From Bryobacterales bacterium (GTDB lineage: Bacteria > Acidobacteriota > Terriglobia > Bryobacterales > Bryobacteraceae), in assembly GCA_003157745.1 (NCBI GenBank), contig PMKM01000064.1, positions 18,243-68,044 on the forward strand: 49,802 nt of DNA, read 5' to 3'. This document shows, in pieces, positions 8,332-17,418 of this stretch (positions within the stretch are counted from its first letter, which is position 1; the number at the start of each line of letters is the position of its first letter). The position numbers were made by a program, and so were the translations under genes. The notes below the pieces were generated by a model. It saw only the letters and a program-made list of their open reading frames with translations. It was not told the origin of the DNA and searched no databases.

Positions 8332-9441
8332 ATGCAGCCCTTACATATTGGCGTCAACGCGCTCTACCTGCTCCCCGGCCGTGTCGGCGGGACCGAGATC
8401 TACTTGCGCGGCCTGCTGGCCGGGTTGGCCGAGATCGATCCGGTCAATCGCTACACGATCTTCACCAACCGCGAAACCGGCCCCAGCCTGGTGCCGGCGC
8501 GCCCCAATTTCCGCATGGCGCGGCAAGCCGTGCGCGCCCAATCGCGCCCGCGGCGGATTCTCTGGGAACAATTCGTGCTGCCGTTCGAAGCCGCCGACCG
8601 GCGCCTGGACGTGATGTTCAACCCCGGATTTACCGCGCCCTTGTTCGCCGCCTGTCCGCAGGTCACCATGTTCCACGACCTGCAGCACAAGCAGCATCCG
8701 GAGAATTTCCGCTGGTACGATTTGCCCTTCTGGCGGTTCTTCCTCTTCTGGTCGGCCCACATGTCGCGTCTGCTGCTGGCGCCATCGGAAGCGACTGCGC
8801 GCGATTTGCAGCGCTATTACCGGCTGCCGGAAGATAGAATCCGCGTGGCCGTCCATGGCGTGGATTCGGCGTTCTTCGATGTCGCCGCGCGGCGCGAGCC
8901 GGAGCGCTTCCTGCTGGCGGTTTCGACGCTGCATCCGCACAAGAACCTGGATGCGCTGCTGCGCGCCTTCGCCGTCTTTCGCCAGCGCCACCCGGATTTC
9001 CGCCTGGTGGTGAGCGGCCTGCACGGCTTCTCCGCCGGCGATCTGCACACGCTGCGCGATGCGCTTGGGCTGCACGACGCGGTGGATTTCCCCGGCTGGA
9101 TTCCGCGCGCGGAATTGTACGACCTGTTCGCGCGCGCCTGGGCGTTTGTTTACCCGTCGCTGTTCGAGGGCTTTGGGCTCCCGGTGCTCGAAGCCTTGGC
9201 CGCCGGCGTGCCGACCGCGTGCTCGGAGATCGACCCGCTCCATTCGATCTCGGGCGATGCCGCCCTACGCTTCGATCCGCACAACCAGGCGGCGCTGCTC
9301 GCAGCCATGTATCGCATCACCGAGGACGAAGACCTGCGTGCTGCCCTGGCCAACGCCGGCCCCGCCCGCGCCTCGCACTTCTCCTGGCGCTTCACCGCCC
9401 GCACCACGCTCGACGCGCTCGAAGACGCCGCGAAAGGGTAG
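8332..9441 (+). CDS. family 4 glycosyltransferase (GT-B fold)
   Basis: The 369-residue enzyme begins IGVNALYLLPGRVGGTEIYLRG, the N-terminal acceptor domain with the GG turn of GT4. The C-terminal donor domain starts near residue 190 (VSTLHPHKNLDALLRAF) and contains the family signature FEGFGLPVLEALAAGVP with the conserved Glu pair. Members usually transfer mannose or another hexose from GDP- or UDP-sugars to lipid-linked glycans. The ATG lies one base after the stop of the TMTC-like gene, so it closes the five-gene operon. A short hairpin after the stop (AGGCTC/GAGCCT near 9440-9462) could end the transcript but lacks a T-run. Confidence 0.9.
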   Translation: MQPLHIGVNALYLLPGRVGGTEIYLRGLLAGLAEIDPVNRYTIFTNRETGPSLVPARPNFRMARQAVRAQSRPRRILWEQFVLPFEAADRRLDVMFNPGFTAPLFAACPQVTMFHDLQHKQHPENFRWYDLPFWRFFLFWSAHMSRLLLAPSEATARDLQRYYRLPEDRIRVAVHGVDSAFFDVAARREPERFLLAVSTLHPHKNLDALLRAFAVFRQRHPDFRLVVSGLHGFSAGDLHTLRDALGLHDAVDFPGWIPRAELYDLFARAWAFVYPSLFEGFGLPVLEALAAGVPTACSEIDPLHSISGDAALRFDPHNQAALLAAMYRITEDEDLRAALANAGPARASHFSWRFTARTTLDALEDAAKG

Positions 9442-9541
9442 GCTCACAGCTCAGGGAGCCTCACCGGGAGGAGGATCAGCACAAGAAATATTCGCGACGT
9501 GGTGTAGTGTAAACGCACCCCCCGCGGGTCTTAGAGATAGC

Positions 9542-10189
9542 ATGCGCCTAACTCTCACATTGCTCTGTCTCGCCATCCCCGCCATGGCCCAACAACTAAT
9601 TGTCGGGGTGGAAGGCGGCGTCCGGCTCACAGGAGACTCACCGGACTACGGGCCGCCGGGCTACGCGGGTTATTCCGGCTCCTCGAACTCCAAGAGGTAC
9701 TTGGTCGGTCCGAAGGTCGAGGTGGGGCTGCCACTTCACTTTGCATTGGAGGCCGATGTGCTCTATAGCCGCCTCGGAAACACCCTGAATTTCTGGTCGA
9801 TAGGCGAGTCATCCGTGAGCCGTACCATTGCCAGTTCGTGGGAGTTTCCCGTTCTAGTCAAGTACCGTTTACCGGTTGCTCGCAGGCATCCGTTTCTGTC
9901 ACTGGGAATCGAGCCGCGATATTCGAGCGGCAAGATCAGCTCGATTGACTACGGCTTTTTTCCAGGTGATGTTACTCTCTCTTCTACGAGCTGGCACGCG
10001 CACGACTACGCATGGGTGGCGGGTGGCGGAATTGGAATTCGCCTCTGGAAAATCCGCATCACACCGGAACTTCGCTATCTGCGGTGGAAGGTCCCATCCA
10101 GTCCTTCCGCCAACGACGATTCGTATTACTTAACGGTGCCGCGCAACGAGTGCCAGTTGCTGCTCGGAATTGCGTGGCCCGTGAGGTAG
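9542..10189 (+). CDS. outer-membrane beta-barrel protein
   Basis: The 215-residue product has a signal peptide (MRLTLTLLCLAIPAMAQ, cut after AMA). It then consists of alternating strands with aromatic girdles, such as LHFALEADVLYSRLG, SWEFPVLVKYRLP, PFLSLGIEPRYSSGK, AWVAGGGIGIRLWKI and ECQLLLGIAWPVR. This is the pattern of the small outer-membrane beta-barrel (porin/OmpW-like, PF13505/PF13568) proteins common in Acidobacteria. The size predicts about eight strands. It lies 100 bases after the glycosylation operon in the same direction but probably has its own promoter. No specific function can be assigned. Confidence 0.75.
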   Translation: MRLTLTLLCLAIPAMAQQLIVGVEGGVRLTGDSPDYGPPGYAGYSGSSNSKRYLVGPKVEVGLPLHFALEADVLYSRLGNTLNFWSIGESSVSRTIASSWEFPVLVKYRLPVARRHPFLSLGIEPRYSSGKISSIDYGFFPGDVTLSSTSWHAHDYAWVAGGGIGIRLWKIRITPELRYLRWKVPSSPSANDDSYYLTVPRNECQLLLGIAWPVR

Positions 10190-10222
10190 GCGGCAGGGCA
10201 GGGTTCGGTTACGGGTCGCCCG

Positions 10223-10516
10223 CTACCGCGCCCGTTGCTGGCGTTCGCTCGCGAGCCGCTCGGCGAGGAACACTTTGAGCAGGGACTGATACGGAACGTC
10301 GCGCCGGTTCGCCAGCACTTTGAGATCTTCGATCATCGAGACCGGAAGGCGCAGCGATATCGTCCGCAAAGACGGTTTCAGTTGCACGAGCTTTCGGCGC
10401 GTTCCCGCTTGCCAATCCACATACTCGGTGGAATCCGCCGTGGCCCAGAATCTCCGCTCCGCGTCTTCGTTCTTGAACTCAGGAAGCTTCTTCTTCGTGT
10501 CTTTGATAGGTCGCAT
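10223..10516 (-). CDS. brnA: BrnA-family antitoxin
   Basis: The 97-residue protein has a basic N-terminus and a C-terminal ribbon-helix-helix segment (KPSLRTISLRLPVSMIEDLKVLANRRDVPYQSLLK). This is the layout of the BrnA/CopG-like antitoxin (PF14384 or the related CopG antitoxin family). BrnA neutralises the BrnT ribonuclease and represses the operon. It overlaps the 3' end of the toxin gene by 38 bases, and toxin-before-antitoxin order is the normal brnTA arrangement. An aromatic/acidic segment, RRFWATADSTEYVDW, before the RHH domain is a frequent feature of this antitoxin group and probably contacts the toxin. Confidence 0.85.
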   Translation of the reverse strand: MRPIKDTKKKLPEFKNEDAERRFWATADSTEYVDWQAGTRRKLVQLKPSLRTISLRLPVSMIEDLKVLANRRDVPYQSLLKVFLAERLASERQQRAR

Positions 10517-10796
10517 TCTCGTTCCCGTTCATGTCCCTGACCGAGATCACTCGTATCAGCTTTCGCCGCACCGTGAAGACTACAAAGAGCCGCCGGCCCG
10601 TGCCGGTTTGCCCTAGAGCGTAGTATCGTTTCTCCCTCTTCGAATGTCGAAGGTCTCTCCGTACCACGAACGGCTCGCGAAAGAACGTCTCTTCGGCCTC
10701 CTGCGGCGTCACCCGATGCCGTTCCCAGTTCTTGTGGGCGTTCGCGTCGTCCCAGTCAAACCCGGTGCAATTCTCCAATGGATCCACGGAGGCCAC
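10479..10796 (-). CDS. brnT: BrnT-family ribonuclease toxin
   Basis: The 105-residue protein matches BrnT (PF04365). It opens with FDWDDANAHKNWERHRVTPQEAEETFF, continues with the strand RRDLRHSKREKRYYALGQTGTGRRLFVVFTVR, and ends LIRVISVRDMNGNE. BrnT has a RelE-like fold and cleaves RNA in the cytoplasm; the conserved Arg, His and Lys residues of the family are all recognisable. The reading frame is intact, so the toxin is probably active. Upstream there is a 19-base palindrome suited to BrnA/BrnT autorepression. The ATG at 10796 agrees with the family's usual start just before the FDWDD block. Confidence 0.88.
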   Translation of the reverse strand: MASVDPLENCTGFDWDDANAHKNWERHRVTPQEAEETFFREPFVVRRDLRHSKREKRYYALGQTGTGRRLFVVFTVRRKLIRVISVRDMNGNENATYQRHEEEAS

Positions 10797-10803
10797 AAGA
10801 CTA

Positions 10804-10822
10804 GTATACGACCATCATATAC
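10804..10822. promoter_or_regulatory. palindromic operator candidate for brnTA
   Basis: The inverted repeat GTATACGA-CCA-TCATATAC (7 of 8 positions pair) sits 7 bases upstream of the toxin start on the minus strand and overlaps TATACT, a possible -10 box. BrnA-type RHH antitoxins repress their own promoters at such palindromes. Assignment rests on position and symmetry only. Confidence 0.45.
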
Positions 10823-10847
10823 AAGTCGGCCAGATCTGCCGGCTGGC

Positions 10848-11606
10848 TCATGACGTTTCCCTGGCCGGATCTTCGCCGCCCAGGCGTTGCAGCAGATCCT
10901 TGACGCGGCGGCGACTGACTTCGAGGCGCACACCGGTGTTCAGCACGACTTCGGCCACGCCGCCGATCAGCGGCACGACCTCCGTGATGCAGTTCAGATT
11001 CACGATGGCGGCGCGGCTAACGCGGAAGAACAGAGCGGGGTCCAGGCGCTGCTCCAGGTCGTTGAGGGTCGGATCGAGAAGGTAAGCGCGATCGGCGGTA
11101 CACAGCCTGGTGAGGCCGGCGTCGGAAACGAAGTACACCACATCCTGCTGCGGAATCACCCGGTACCCTTCGCCGCAGCGGACCAGCAGACGCGTGGTCC
11201 TCGAGCGCAACGTGGTGAGAATGCGTTCAACGCCGCCGCATGCTTCGCTGCCATCGCCCTGGCAGATGCGCTCGATCGAGCGCGCCAGGCGGACGCGGTT
11301 CACCGGCTTCAGCAGGTAGTCGACCGCGTGCAGCTCGAACGCCTCCACGGCGTATTGATCGAACGCGGTGCAGAAGATGATACGGGGGCGCGGGGCAGGA
11401 AGGCAGGCCGCTACCTCCAGGCCCGTGCAACCGGGCATCTGTATGTCGAGCAGGACCAGGTCCGGACGCAACTCGACGATCCTCTCGATGGCCTGTTCGC
11501 CATCGGCCGCTTCACCCACGATTTCGATGTTGGGAATCGGCCCCAGCAACTGCCGCAGCCGCTCGCGCGCCGCCTGCTCGTCGTCGACCAGCATGACCCG
11601 TATCAT
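10848..11606 (-). CDS. LytTR-type response regulator
   Basis: The 252-residue regulator has an N-terminal receiver (about 1-120) with IRVMLVDDEQAA, the phospho-acceptor Asp54 in LVLLDIQMPG, and the LLKPVNR loop. The C-terminal LytTR DNA-binding domain (about 145-245) contains DVVYFVSDAGLTRLCT, PALFFRVSRAAIVNLNCI and LEVSRRRVKDLLQRL. It controls promoters through beta-strand DNA contacts after phosphorylation by the adjacent LytS-type kinase. The start ATG at 11606 overlaps the kinase stop (ATGA), so the two are co-translated. The frame stays open well upstream, but that is the antisense extension inside the kinase gene. Targets are not visible; the neighbouring Oar-like receptor gene is a reasonable guess only. 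Confidence 0.92.
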   Translation of the reverse strand: MIRVMLVDDEQAARERLRQLLGPIPNIEIVGEAADGEQAIERIVELRPDLVLLDIQMPGCTGLEVAACLPAPRPRIIFCTAFDQYAVEAFELHAVDYLLKPVNRVRLARSIERICQGDGSEACGGVERILTTLRSRTTRLLVRCGEGYRVIPQQDVVYFVSDAGLTRLCTADRAYLLDPTLNDLEQRLDPALFFRVSRAAIVNLNCITEVVPLIGGVAEVVLNTGVRLEVSRRRVKDLLQRLGGEDPARETS

Positions 11607-13492
11607 AGCGCCCTCGCCTCCACCGCCCGCGGGACCGCGACCGGCAGGAGCAGGCTGACGACGGTCATTCCGAGCGCAGTGTCGCGGTCTATAACGAGGC
11701 TGGCGGCCTCCCCGAAATGCCCCTGCAGGCGCTCGCGAATGTTGCGCAGTCCGTAGCCGCCATTGCCGGGCGGGAACGCCTGCGTGGCGCCTGCGGGAAA
11801 GCCCGGACCGTTGTCGCCGACCGCAATGCGCAATCCCGACGCGGTGACTGCGGCTTCGATCTCGACCACGCCCTGGGTCCGTATCCGTCCCACGCCGTGT
11901 TTGACCGCGTTCTCGACCAGGGTCTGCACGATCATCGCGGGAATCCGCATTTGCCGGGCTTCCTCCGACGCCCGGATGCGCGTGGCCAGGTGGTCGCCGA
12001 AGCGCGCCTGCTCGACGTCCAGGTAGGCGCACACGACTTCGAGCTCCTCGTCGAGAGTCACCCATTCCCGATCCGAGCGGCGCAGCGTGTAGCGGAACAA
12101 CTCCGCCAATTGTTCGATGGTGCGCTCGGCGCGATCGGGTTCACGTGGGATGAGACTGGCGATGGTGTTCAGCGCGTTGAACAGGAAGTGGGGATTCACC
12201 TGCGCGCGCAGCGCCTTCAACTCGGAGCGGTTGGCGTTGAGAACCAATTGCTGTTCGCGCTTCTCCTGCTCCAGGCGCTTCTCGCGCAGGCGCAGGTTCT
12301 CGAGTAGGAAAGAGAACGCCTCGGCCAGGGAAGTGAGAAGGTCGATATCTTCGCTGAGGAACTGCGGGCTGTCCGCGCGCGGCTGGACGCGAATGGCTCC
12401 GGAAACCTCGCTGTGCGACCGAATCGGCACGGCGATGGGCGCGCTGGCGCCGGAGCTGCCGGACTGGCTGGGCATATCTTCGAGCACCTCGACGTCCGCC
12501 TGGAAGATCGCGCTCAGCCGTTGTTCGGCCAGCCTGCGCAACTCGCCGGCGTCAATGGAGCCCTGCAGGCCGGCCAGGAAGTAGCGGGTTGCCTCGCCCG
12601 GCGAGAAGCGGCGGCCCAACCAGAGCCGGTCCACCCACCGCGAGAGCTTTCGGCTTCCCCAGGGAGCCCAGAGCACAATCGGCCACACCGAAAGCGCCCA
12701 GACCAGCGTGCCAATCCAACCCCGCAGATGCATCGCCCAGATCAGCGGTGTGACGAAGGCGAAGTAGAGCGTCAGCAGCAGCAGCGACGAGAAGACGAAG
12801 GCGGCCTTCTTCACCAGAACGTCGAAGAAGACCATCGGCTCGGTGTAATATGTGACGATGAAAACGAAAGCCAGTGTGACGGTGTCTATGCCAATGGCGA
12901 CGGCCAGGCCCTGCCATCGCGGTTCGAGGGCCGCCAGGCAGATCCAGGCAAGAAACAGAAGTACCAGCCAGCGGCGCGGGCCGCGCGCGAACAGCCCGAA
13001 GCGGTTGCGGGATGCGATCAGTATGCCGATTACGCCCAGCGCGCAGTAGGCATCGAAGGCGAAGTACAGATTCTGGAACGGTCGAGTGTCCTCGTAGCCG
13101 CCATGATAGGCCACCAGGGCGACCACCCCAATCGCCAGCGTCAACGGCCAGCAGACGGCCAGCAACGCCGCCCAGACGCGCCGTCCGCGCAGGCGCAACC
13201 GCTCACTGTGGTACAAGACGTGAACTACCAGCGGCCGCACCAGGAGGCTGGCGATTCCGCCGACGACATCCAGCAGCACGAATCTGCGGTGCAGCGTGGT
13301 GGCCACCCATTCCTGGGCCAGAACAACCAGAAACATTACGGCGAACGCCATCATCAGAGATGCGTAGCCGTAGCCGCCCCATTGCGCCTTCCGCGCCCGC
13401 AACCGGCGCAGGCACAGAACCGACACGAAGGTATACGCGATGGCGTTGAAGCTCTTCAACAACAGCAATAGCAGCGGATAGTAAATAGCCAT
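11603..13492 (-). CDS. LytS-type sensor histidine kinase (His_kinase PF06580)
   Basis: The 629-residue kinase has about eight membrane helices in residues 1-280, a GAF-like cytoplasmic region (about 310-395), a short coiled coil (LREKRLEQEKREQQL), and a LytS-class transmitter. The phospho-acceptor is His435 in QVNPHFLFNALNTIASL. The ATP-binding N box is IVQTLVENAVKHG (about 521-533), and the G boxes are VGDNGPGFP and GGYGLRNIRERL. A good Shine-Dalgarno (AAAGGAGACGG) precedes the ATG at 13492. The stop overlaps the regulator start. The membrane part resembles 7TM-type sensing domains rather than a periplasmic PAS, so the stimulus is probably within or near the membrane. Ligand unknown. Confidence 0.92.
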   Translation of the reverse strand: MAIYYPLLLLLLKSFNAIAYTFVSVLCLRRLRARKAQWGGYGYASLMMAFAVMFLVVLAQEWVATTLHRRFVLLDVVGGIASLLVRPLVVHVLYHSERLRLRGRRVWAALLAVCWPLTLAIGVVALVAYHGGYEDTRPFQNLYFAFDAYCALGVIGILIASRNRFGLFARGPRRWLVLLFLAWICLAALEPRWQGLAVAIGIDTVTLAFVFIVTYYTEPMVFFDVLVKKAAFVFSSLLLLTLYFAFVTPLIWAMHLRGWIGTLVWALSVWPIVLWAPWGSRKLSRWVDRLWLGRRFSPGEATRYFLAGLQGSIDAGELRRLAEQRLSAIFQADVEVLEDMPSQSGSSGASAPIAVPIRSHSEVSGAIRVQPRADSPQFLSEDIDLLTSLAEAFSFLLENLRLREKRLEQEKREQQLVLNANRSELKALRAQVNPHFLFNALNTIASLIPREPDRAERTIEQLAELFRYTLRRSDREWVTLDEELEVVCAYLDVEQARFGDHLATRIRASEEARQMRIPAMIVQTLVENAVKHGVGRIRTQGVVEIEAAVTASGLRIAVGDNGPGFPAGATQAFPPGNGGYGLRNIRERLQGHFGEAASLVIDRDTALGMTVVSLLLPVAVPRAVEARAL

Positions 13493-13581
13493 TTGCCGTC
13501 TCCTTTCCGTGATCGGGACGAGGAACCGACCCTATTCTAACTCGCGATTATCTGCCTCCTAATGGCGGCACGCGGCTTGCA

Positions 13582-16500
13582 TCAGAAATTGTAGACGATG
13601 GCCAGTCCCACGACGCGGGAGCCTACTGAGTAGATCGGGTAGCCGGTGGTGAGAGCGTTGGAATTCCTGGTGCCCGCCACCGGCGCCGCAAAGTTCAACT
13701 CCACGTCGGTCCAGGTGAACTCGTGTATCGGGTGATTTAGGAAGTTGAATGCGGAAATCCGGAACTGGAAGGTGTGTTCGGCGACGCGAAACTGTTTCTG
13801 CATCGCCAGGTCGCTATTGAAGTAAGCCGGCCCCTTGATGTAGGGCCAGACTACCGGGCCATTGGTTCCCTGCGGACCGAGCGCGAAGCAGGCAGGATTG
13901 AAGTACTGCCCGGACTTCAAGTTACTGCGCGGGTCGCAGGTAAGTATGGGGCGGATTCTCTCCGAATCCGTGCCCAGCCACATCTGGGCGTTCAAGCCGC
14001 CGGTGGTGCTGAGATACATATTGCCGCTCGTATTGGGTTGAATCGGCGCGCCGCTCTGCCGCATGATGGTTCCGGAGAGCACCCAGCCGTTGGCCGCGGC
14101 GCGCAGAAAACGGTTGCCATGGATGCGGAGAGGCAGGTGGACCACATACGCCGCGTTGAAAATGCCGGTGTGATCGTAGGGGAGGACGCCGTAGTTAGCC
14201 CGCAGATTGAATGGGTCCGCGGCGTAGCCGTTGGTGGCTCCGTTGTCCGACTCGCCGTCGCGAATCCCCAGCACCTTGCCGAACGTGTAATTCACCAGAA
14301 GAGTGACCGGCCCGGCCTTCTTATTCCAGGATGCCATCAGCGCATTGTAGTTCTGATAACTGCCATGACTGACTAACATCATCGTCTGATAGTTTTGATA
14401 CGGGCGATAGTCCTCGAAAGGAATAGCCACCGATGCCGGATCGTTTATCGCGCCGGTGATGGGGTCGGGTAGGAAGTACGCGCCAGGTGGCGTCTTATTC
14501 AGGTTCCCAATATAGGCCGTGTTAGTGCCGTTGCCGGTGATCAGCAGGTCGCGGCTTCGACTGCCGGAGTACTCGATTTCCAAAATCGACTTCCACGGCA
14601 GAGCCTGGGAAACGATGAGATCGTAACTCTCCGTATAGGGCGTCCGCGCGTCCCCCTGCTGTAAGACTCCGAGATTTCCACCGAGACCCGCCGCCCCGCT
14701 CGGCAGGCCATACTGGGCGAAGTTCCATCCCAGGTTCGCCGGGTCAGTGAGAGTGTAATTGGCGACGCCGGTCGGCTCGTCGTAGATTCCCGCGTTGGTG
14801 ACGCTATTGAATGAGAGCTGGTAGCGGTATACTCCGAAGCCGCCGCGCAGCACGGTCTTGCCGTGGCCGAAGACGTCCCAGGCCAAGCCAAAGCGCGGCA
14901 ATGGGAAGAATAACTTCGAGGGGAAACCGGAGACGGGGACGCTCTTATCGATGCCATGCCAGAGGACGCCCGTCCATGCTCCCGCTGAGCTCGAGTTATT
15001 ATAAGATGCCGGGTTCCAAACGGCCAAGCCAGGTCCGCCGGTCGGATACCACTGACCGATGTGATCGAGCCGCACGCCGTAAGTGATCGTGAGCTTGCGA
15101 GCTATTTTCCACTGGTCCTGCGCATACAGCGAGTACTGACTCTGCTTGAGGTCTTCCACATTGATGGCCGACGGCTGGCGAAACGACTGCACGCGGCCAG
15201 TAAAGAAATCGGCCATCGTATTGCCGCTGGAGTCGGCACCCGTGTTCGCGAATATCACCAGCCCCTGCGGGGCGTTTCCCCCTGAGCCACCAGGCTGATC
15301 GTTCTGGGCGAAGTCCCAGTAGACGCCGAACTTCAGCGCGTGCGCGCCCGCCACCTTTGAGAGATTGTCGGCCAGCGAAGGATCGCGCGACATCTTCCCG
15401 TATTCGCCATCGTGGAAACCGGTGCCGAAGGCCGGTGCATAGTAACCGGGGACGCCCGCCACATTGGGAGGCTGCGGCACGTACTTATCGGGCACCAAGG
15501 GACGGTAGCCACCCAGCCCGAGAGTAATAGGATTGACCGCCGACGGATCGCGAAGCCGAACCGGGTTAATGAATTGAGCCGCCGCAAAAACCGTCTCGTT
15601 GGTCAGCGTGGGACCGAATATATGCACCAGGTTTCCGCTAAGTACGTTCGAGACCAGGTGCGACGGCATTGTCGAGGGATAGGGAAGCGCGCTGCCGGGA
15701 TAATACCAGATTCCGATCGGATTCCGATCGAACTCGTCCTGACGGTTCCATGTCACGGACAGCCGGTTCTTGTCGCCGATGTTGTAATCCGTTCTCACTC
15801 GAAACTCGAAGCGATTCGCTCGGGCGCTGCGATAGTCGTAGAAGTTATTGCCGGTCGCGTTCGGCTGCGCCCACGACGCCTGGGGAAAGGTTCTGGCATA
15901 GGCGAGCGAAGTCGAATCGAGCATACTCTGCGGGATCATTCCGCCTGGATAGTCCGCTGCGGCCCCGTGTCCGGCCGGAGCCGCCGCGTAGCCGGGATAG
16001 GCGTTCGAGAACCCCGCGCCGAGAGTGGCCAGGTACGCCGGCGAGAAGTTCCCCTGCAGCATTTGGGCGGTGGGCAGGAATGTCACCGTCTCGACGCCTG
16101 CCGGCTGATCCATGCCCTCCGGAGCGATGTAGAAGAACAGCTTGTCGCGCTTTCGATTGAACCGGGAACCCGGAATCAGCACTGGTCCGCCAATTTCGCC
16201 GCCGGGAAACATGTAGGATGGGATGGATTGCGACTTAGGGAATCCCAGGGCCTTCCAGTAGGCGTCTTCGGAATCGAGGTTGAAGTCGGTCGCGTATATG
16301 TAGACCGAGCCGTGAAAAGCGGCCACGCCACTCTTACCGATGGCCTGAACGGTAACCGGTCCCTTGGCGTACTCGGCCCCATAGGCCGAGGTAAGTACAG
16401 TCACCTCCGCCGTCTGGCTCGGATTAATGTTAGCCACCTGCGTGCCCTGGTTGCCGGGATCGAGCAGGTTGGCGCCGTCGGAAGTGACCGTCATCGATCC

Positions 16501-17103
16501 GTAGGGTTGCGTCCCATTGGCGACATACTGTCCGGCCGGTCCGGAGTTACTCTTCGTGAGTAGACCATTCCAGGCGTATTGCGAGAGGCCGCTGTTCATA
16601 GCCATGCCCGGTAGGATTTTGATCAGTTCGGAAACGTTGCGGCCCTGGATGGGAAGGTCGGCCAGCATTTGGCTGGTCAGCGTCTGACGAGTCTCGCCGG
16701 TGTCGAGCGGTGTCATCGAATCGAGTGAGGCCGACACTTGCACCTTCTCGGCGGCAGCCTTGATCCGCAACACTATGTTCGGCAGATTCCGGCTTTCGCC
16801 CTGGCTGAAGACGATGCGCGCACGCTCCCAAGCGGCGAAGCCAGGCGCCGATACGGCCACCGCGTAAGTGCCGGGCTGGAAGGCGGAGATACTGAAGAAC
16901 CCGCTATCGTTCGAGACCGTCTCGCGGGTCGTGTTAGTGGCTTCGTTTCGCAGCATGACTTTGGCATTGGGCACCACGGCGTTGCTCGCGTCGTACACGG
17001 TGCCGCCGAGCGAGCAACTCGCGTTTTGGCCGAAGACGAGCGACGGCGAAAAGGTCAGGGCCGCGGCGAGCAGCACCAGTCGTAAGATGGCGTACCGAGT
17101 CAT
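13582..17103 (-). CDS. Oar-like TonB-dependent receptor with carboxypeptidase-regulatory domain
   Basis: The 1,173-residue outer-membrane protein has a signal peptide ending SLVFGQ. A CarboxypepD_reg beta-sandwich follows (about 30-110: SLGGTVYDASNAVVPNAKVMLRNE, FSISAFQPGTYAVAVSAPGF), then a plug domain and a very long barrel that ends in the aromatic VGLAIVYNF. The plug contains the segment SQMLADLPIQGRNVSELIKILPGM, typical of this group. Acidobacteria encode dozens of these; they import large substrates such as oligosaccharides or peptides, powered by TonB. It is flanked by glycogen phosphorylase and the LytS/LytTR pair, and carbohydrate enzymes follow (GH31, GH8), so a glycan substrate is plausible. 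AGGAG ten bases before the ATG supports the start. Confidence 0.9.
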   Translation of the reverse strand: MTRYAILRLVLLAAALTFSPSLVFGQNASCSLGGTVYDASNAVVPNAKVMLRNEATNTTRETVSNDSGFFSISAFQPGTYAVAVSAPGFAAWERARIVFSQGESRNLPNIVLRIKAAAEKVQVSASLDSMTPLDTGETRQTLTSQMLADLPIQGRNVSELIKILPGMAMNSGLSQYAWNGLLTKSNSGPAGQYVANGTQPYGSMTVTSDGANLLDPGNQGTQVANINPSQTAEVTVLTSAYGAEYAKGPVTVQAIGKSGVAAFHGSVYIYATDFNLDSEDAYWKALGFPKSQSIPSYMFPGGEIGGPVLIPGSRFNRKRDKLFFYIAPEGMDQPAGVETVTFLPTAQMLQGNFSPAYLATLGAGFSNAYPGYAAAPAGHGAAADYPGGMIPQSMLDSTSLAYARTFPQASWAQPNATGNNFYDYRSARANRFEFRVRTDYNIGDKNRLSVTWNRQDEFDRNPIGIWYYPGSALPYPSTMPSHLVSNVLSGNLVHIFGPTLTNETVFAAAQFINPVRLRDPSAVNPITLGLGGYRPLVPDKYVPQPPNVAGVPGYYAPAFGTGFHDGEYGKMSRDPSLADNLSKVAGAHALKFGVYWDFAQNDQPGGSGGNAPQGLVIFANTGADSSGNTMADFFTGRVQSFRQPSAINVEDLKQSQYSLYAQDQWKIARKLTITYGVRLDHIGQWYPTGGPGLAVWNPASYNNSSSAGAWTGVLWHGIDKSVPVSGFPSKLFFPLPRFGLAWDVFGHGKTVLRGGFGVYRYQLSFNSVTNAGIYDEPTGVANYTLTDPANLGWNFAQYGLPSGAAGLGGNLGVLQQGDARTPYTESYDLIVSQALPWKSILEIEYSGSRSRDLLITGNGTNTAYIGNLNKTPPGAYFLPDPITGAINDPASVAIPFEDYRPYQNYQTMMLVSHGSYQNYNALMASWNKKAGPVTLLVNYTFGKVLGIRDGESDNGATNGYAADPFNLRANYGVLPYDHTGIFNAAYVVHLPLRIHGNRFLRAAANGWVLSGTIMRQSGAPIQPNTSGNMYLSTTGGLNAQMWLGTDSERIRPILTCDPRSNLKSGQYFNPACFALGPQGTNGPVVWPYIKGPAYFNSDLAMQKQFRVAEHTFQFRISAFNFLNHPIHEFTWTDVELNFAAPVAGTRNSNALTTGYPIYSVGSRVVGLAIVYNF

Positions 17104-17255
17104 GGGAGTGAGACTCCTGATTGGATGGCGTGTGAATTCGCGGCGCTCAGCTCAGTCGCTTCGCCGTCCCGGAGCGCCGGGGAATCCACGACCCCACGCT
17201 GGGGCAATGGACGTGTTTCGGACCTGAAGCTCTGTCGTTCCGGCACCTTGCAAAG

Positions 17256-17285
17256 ATTCTACGAGGTCCCGTCGCGAAGTGCCAA
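17256..17285 (-). promoter_or_regulatory. putative sigma70 promoter for the Oar-like gene
   Basis: On the minus strand, TTGGCA (17285-17280) and TAGAAT (17261-17256) are separated by 18 bases; each box differs from consensus at one position. It would give a 5' leader of about 145 bases. The rest of the 315-base gap 17104-17418 shows only a small GCGGA/TCCGC hairpin (17396-17410) before the phosphorylase start. Confidence 0.4.
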
Positions 17286-17418
17286 GGGTTTTCGCAGGAC
17301 TGGCCGTCCTGGCCGATGAGTGGCCGGATGGTAGGAATGATTGGCGGCCGCCCGCCCCCCTGTCACGCGAAATTGGCAATAAATTCAAGAATTATGCGGA
17401 TCTTCTCCGCCTATACTT

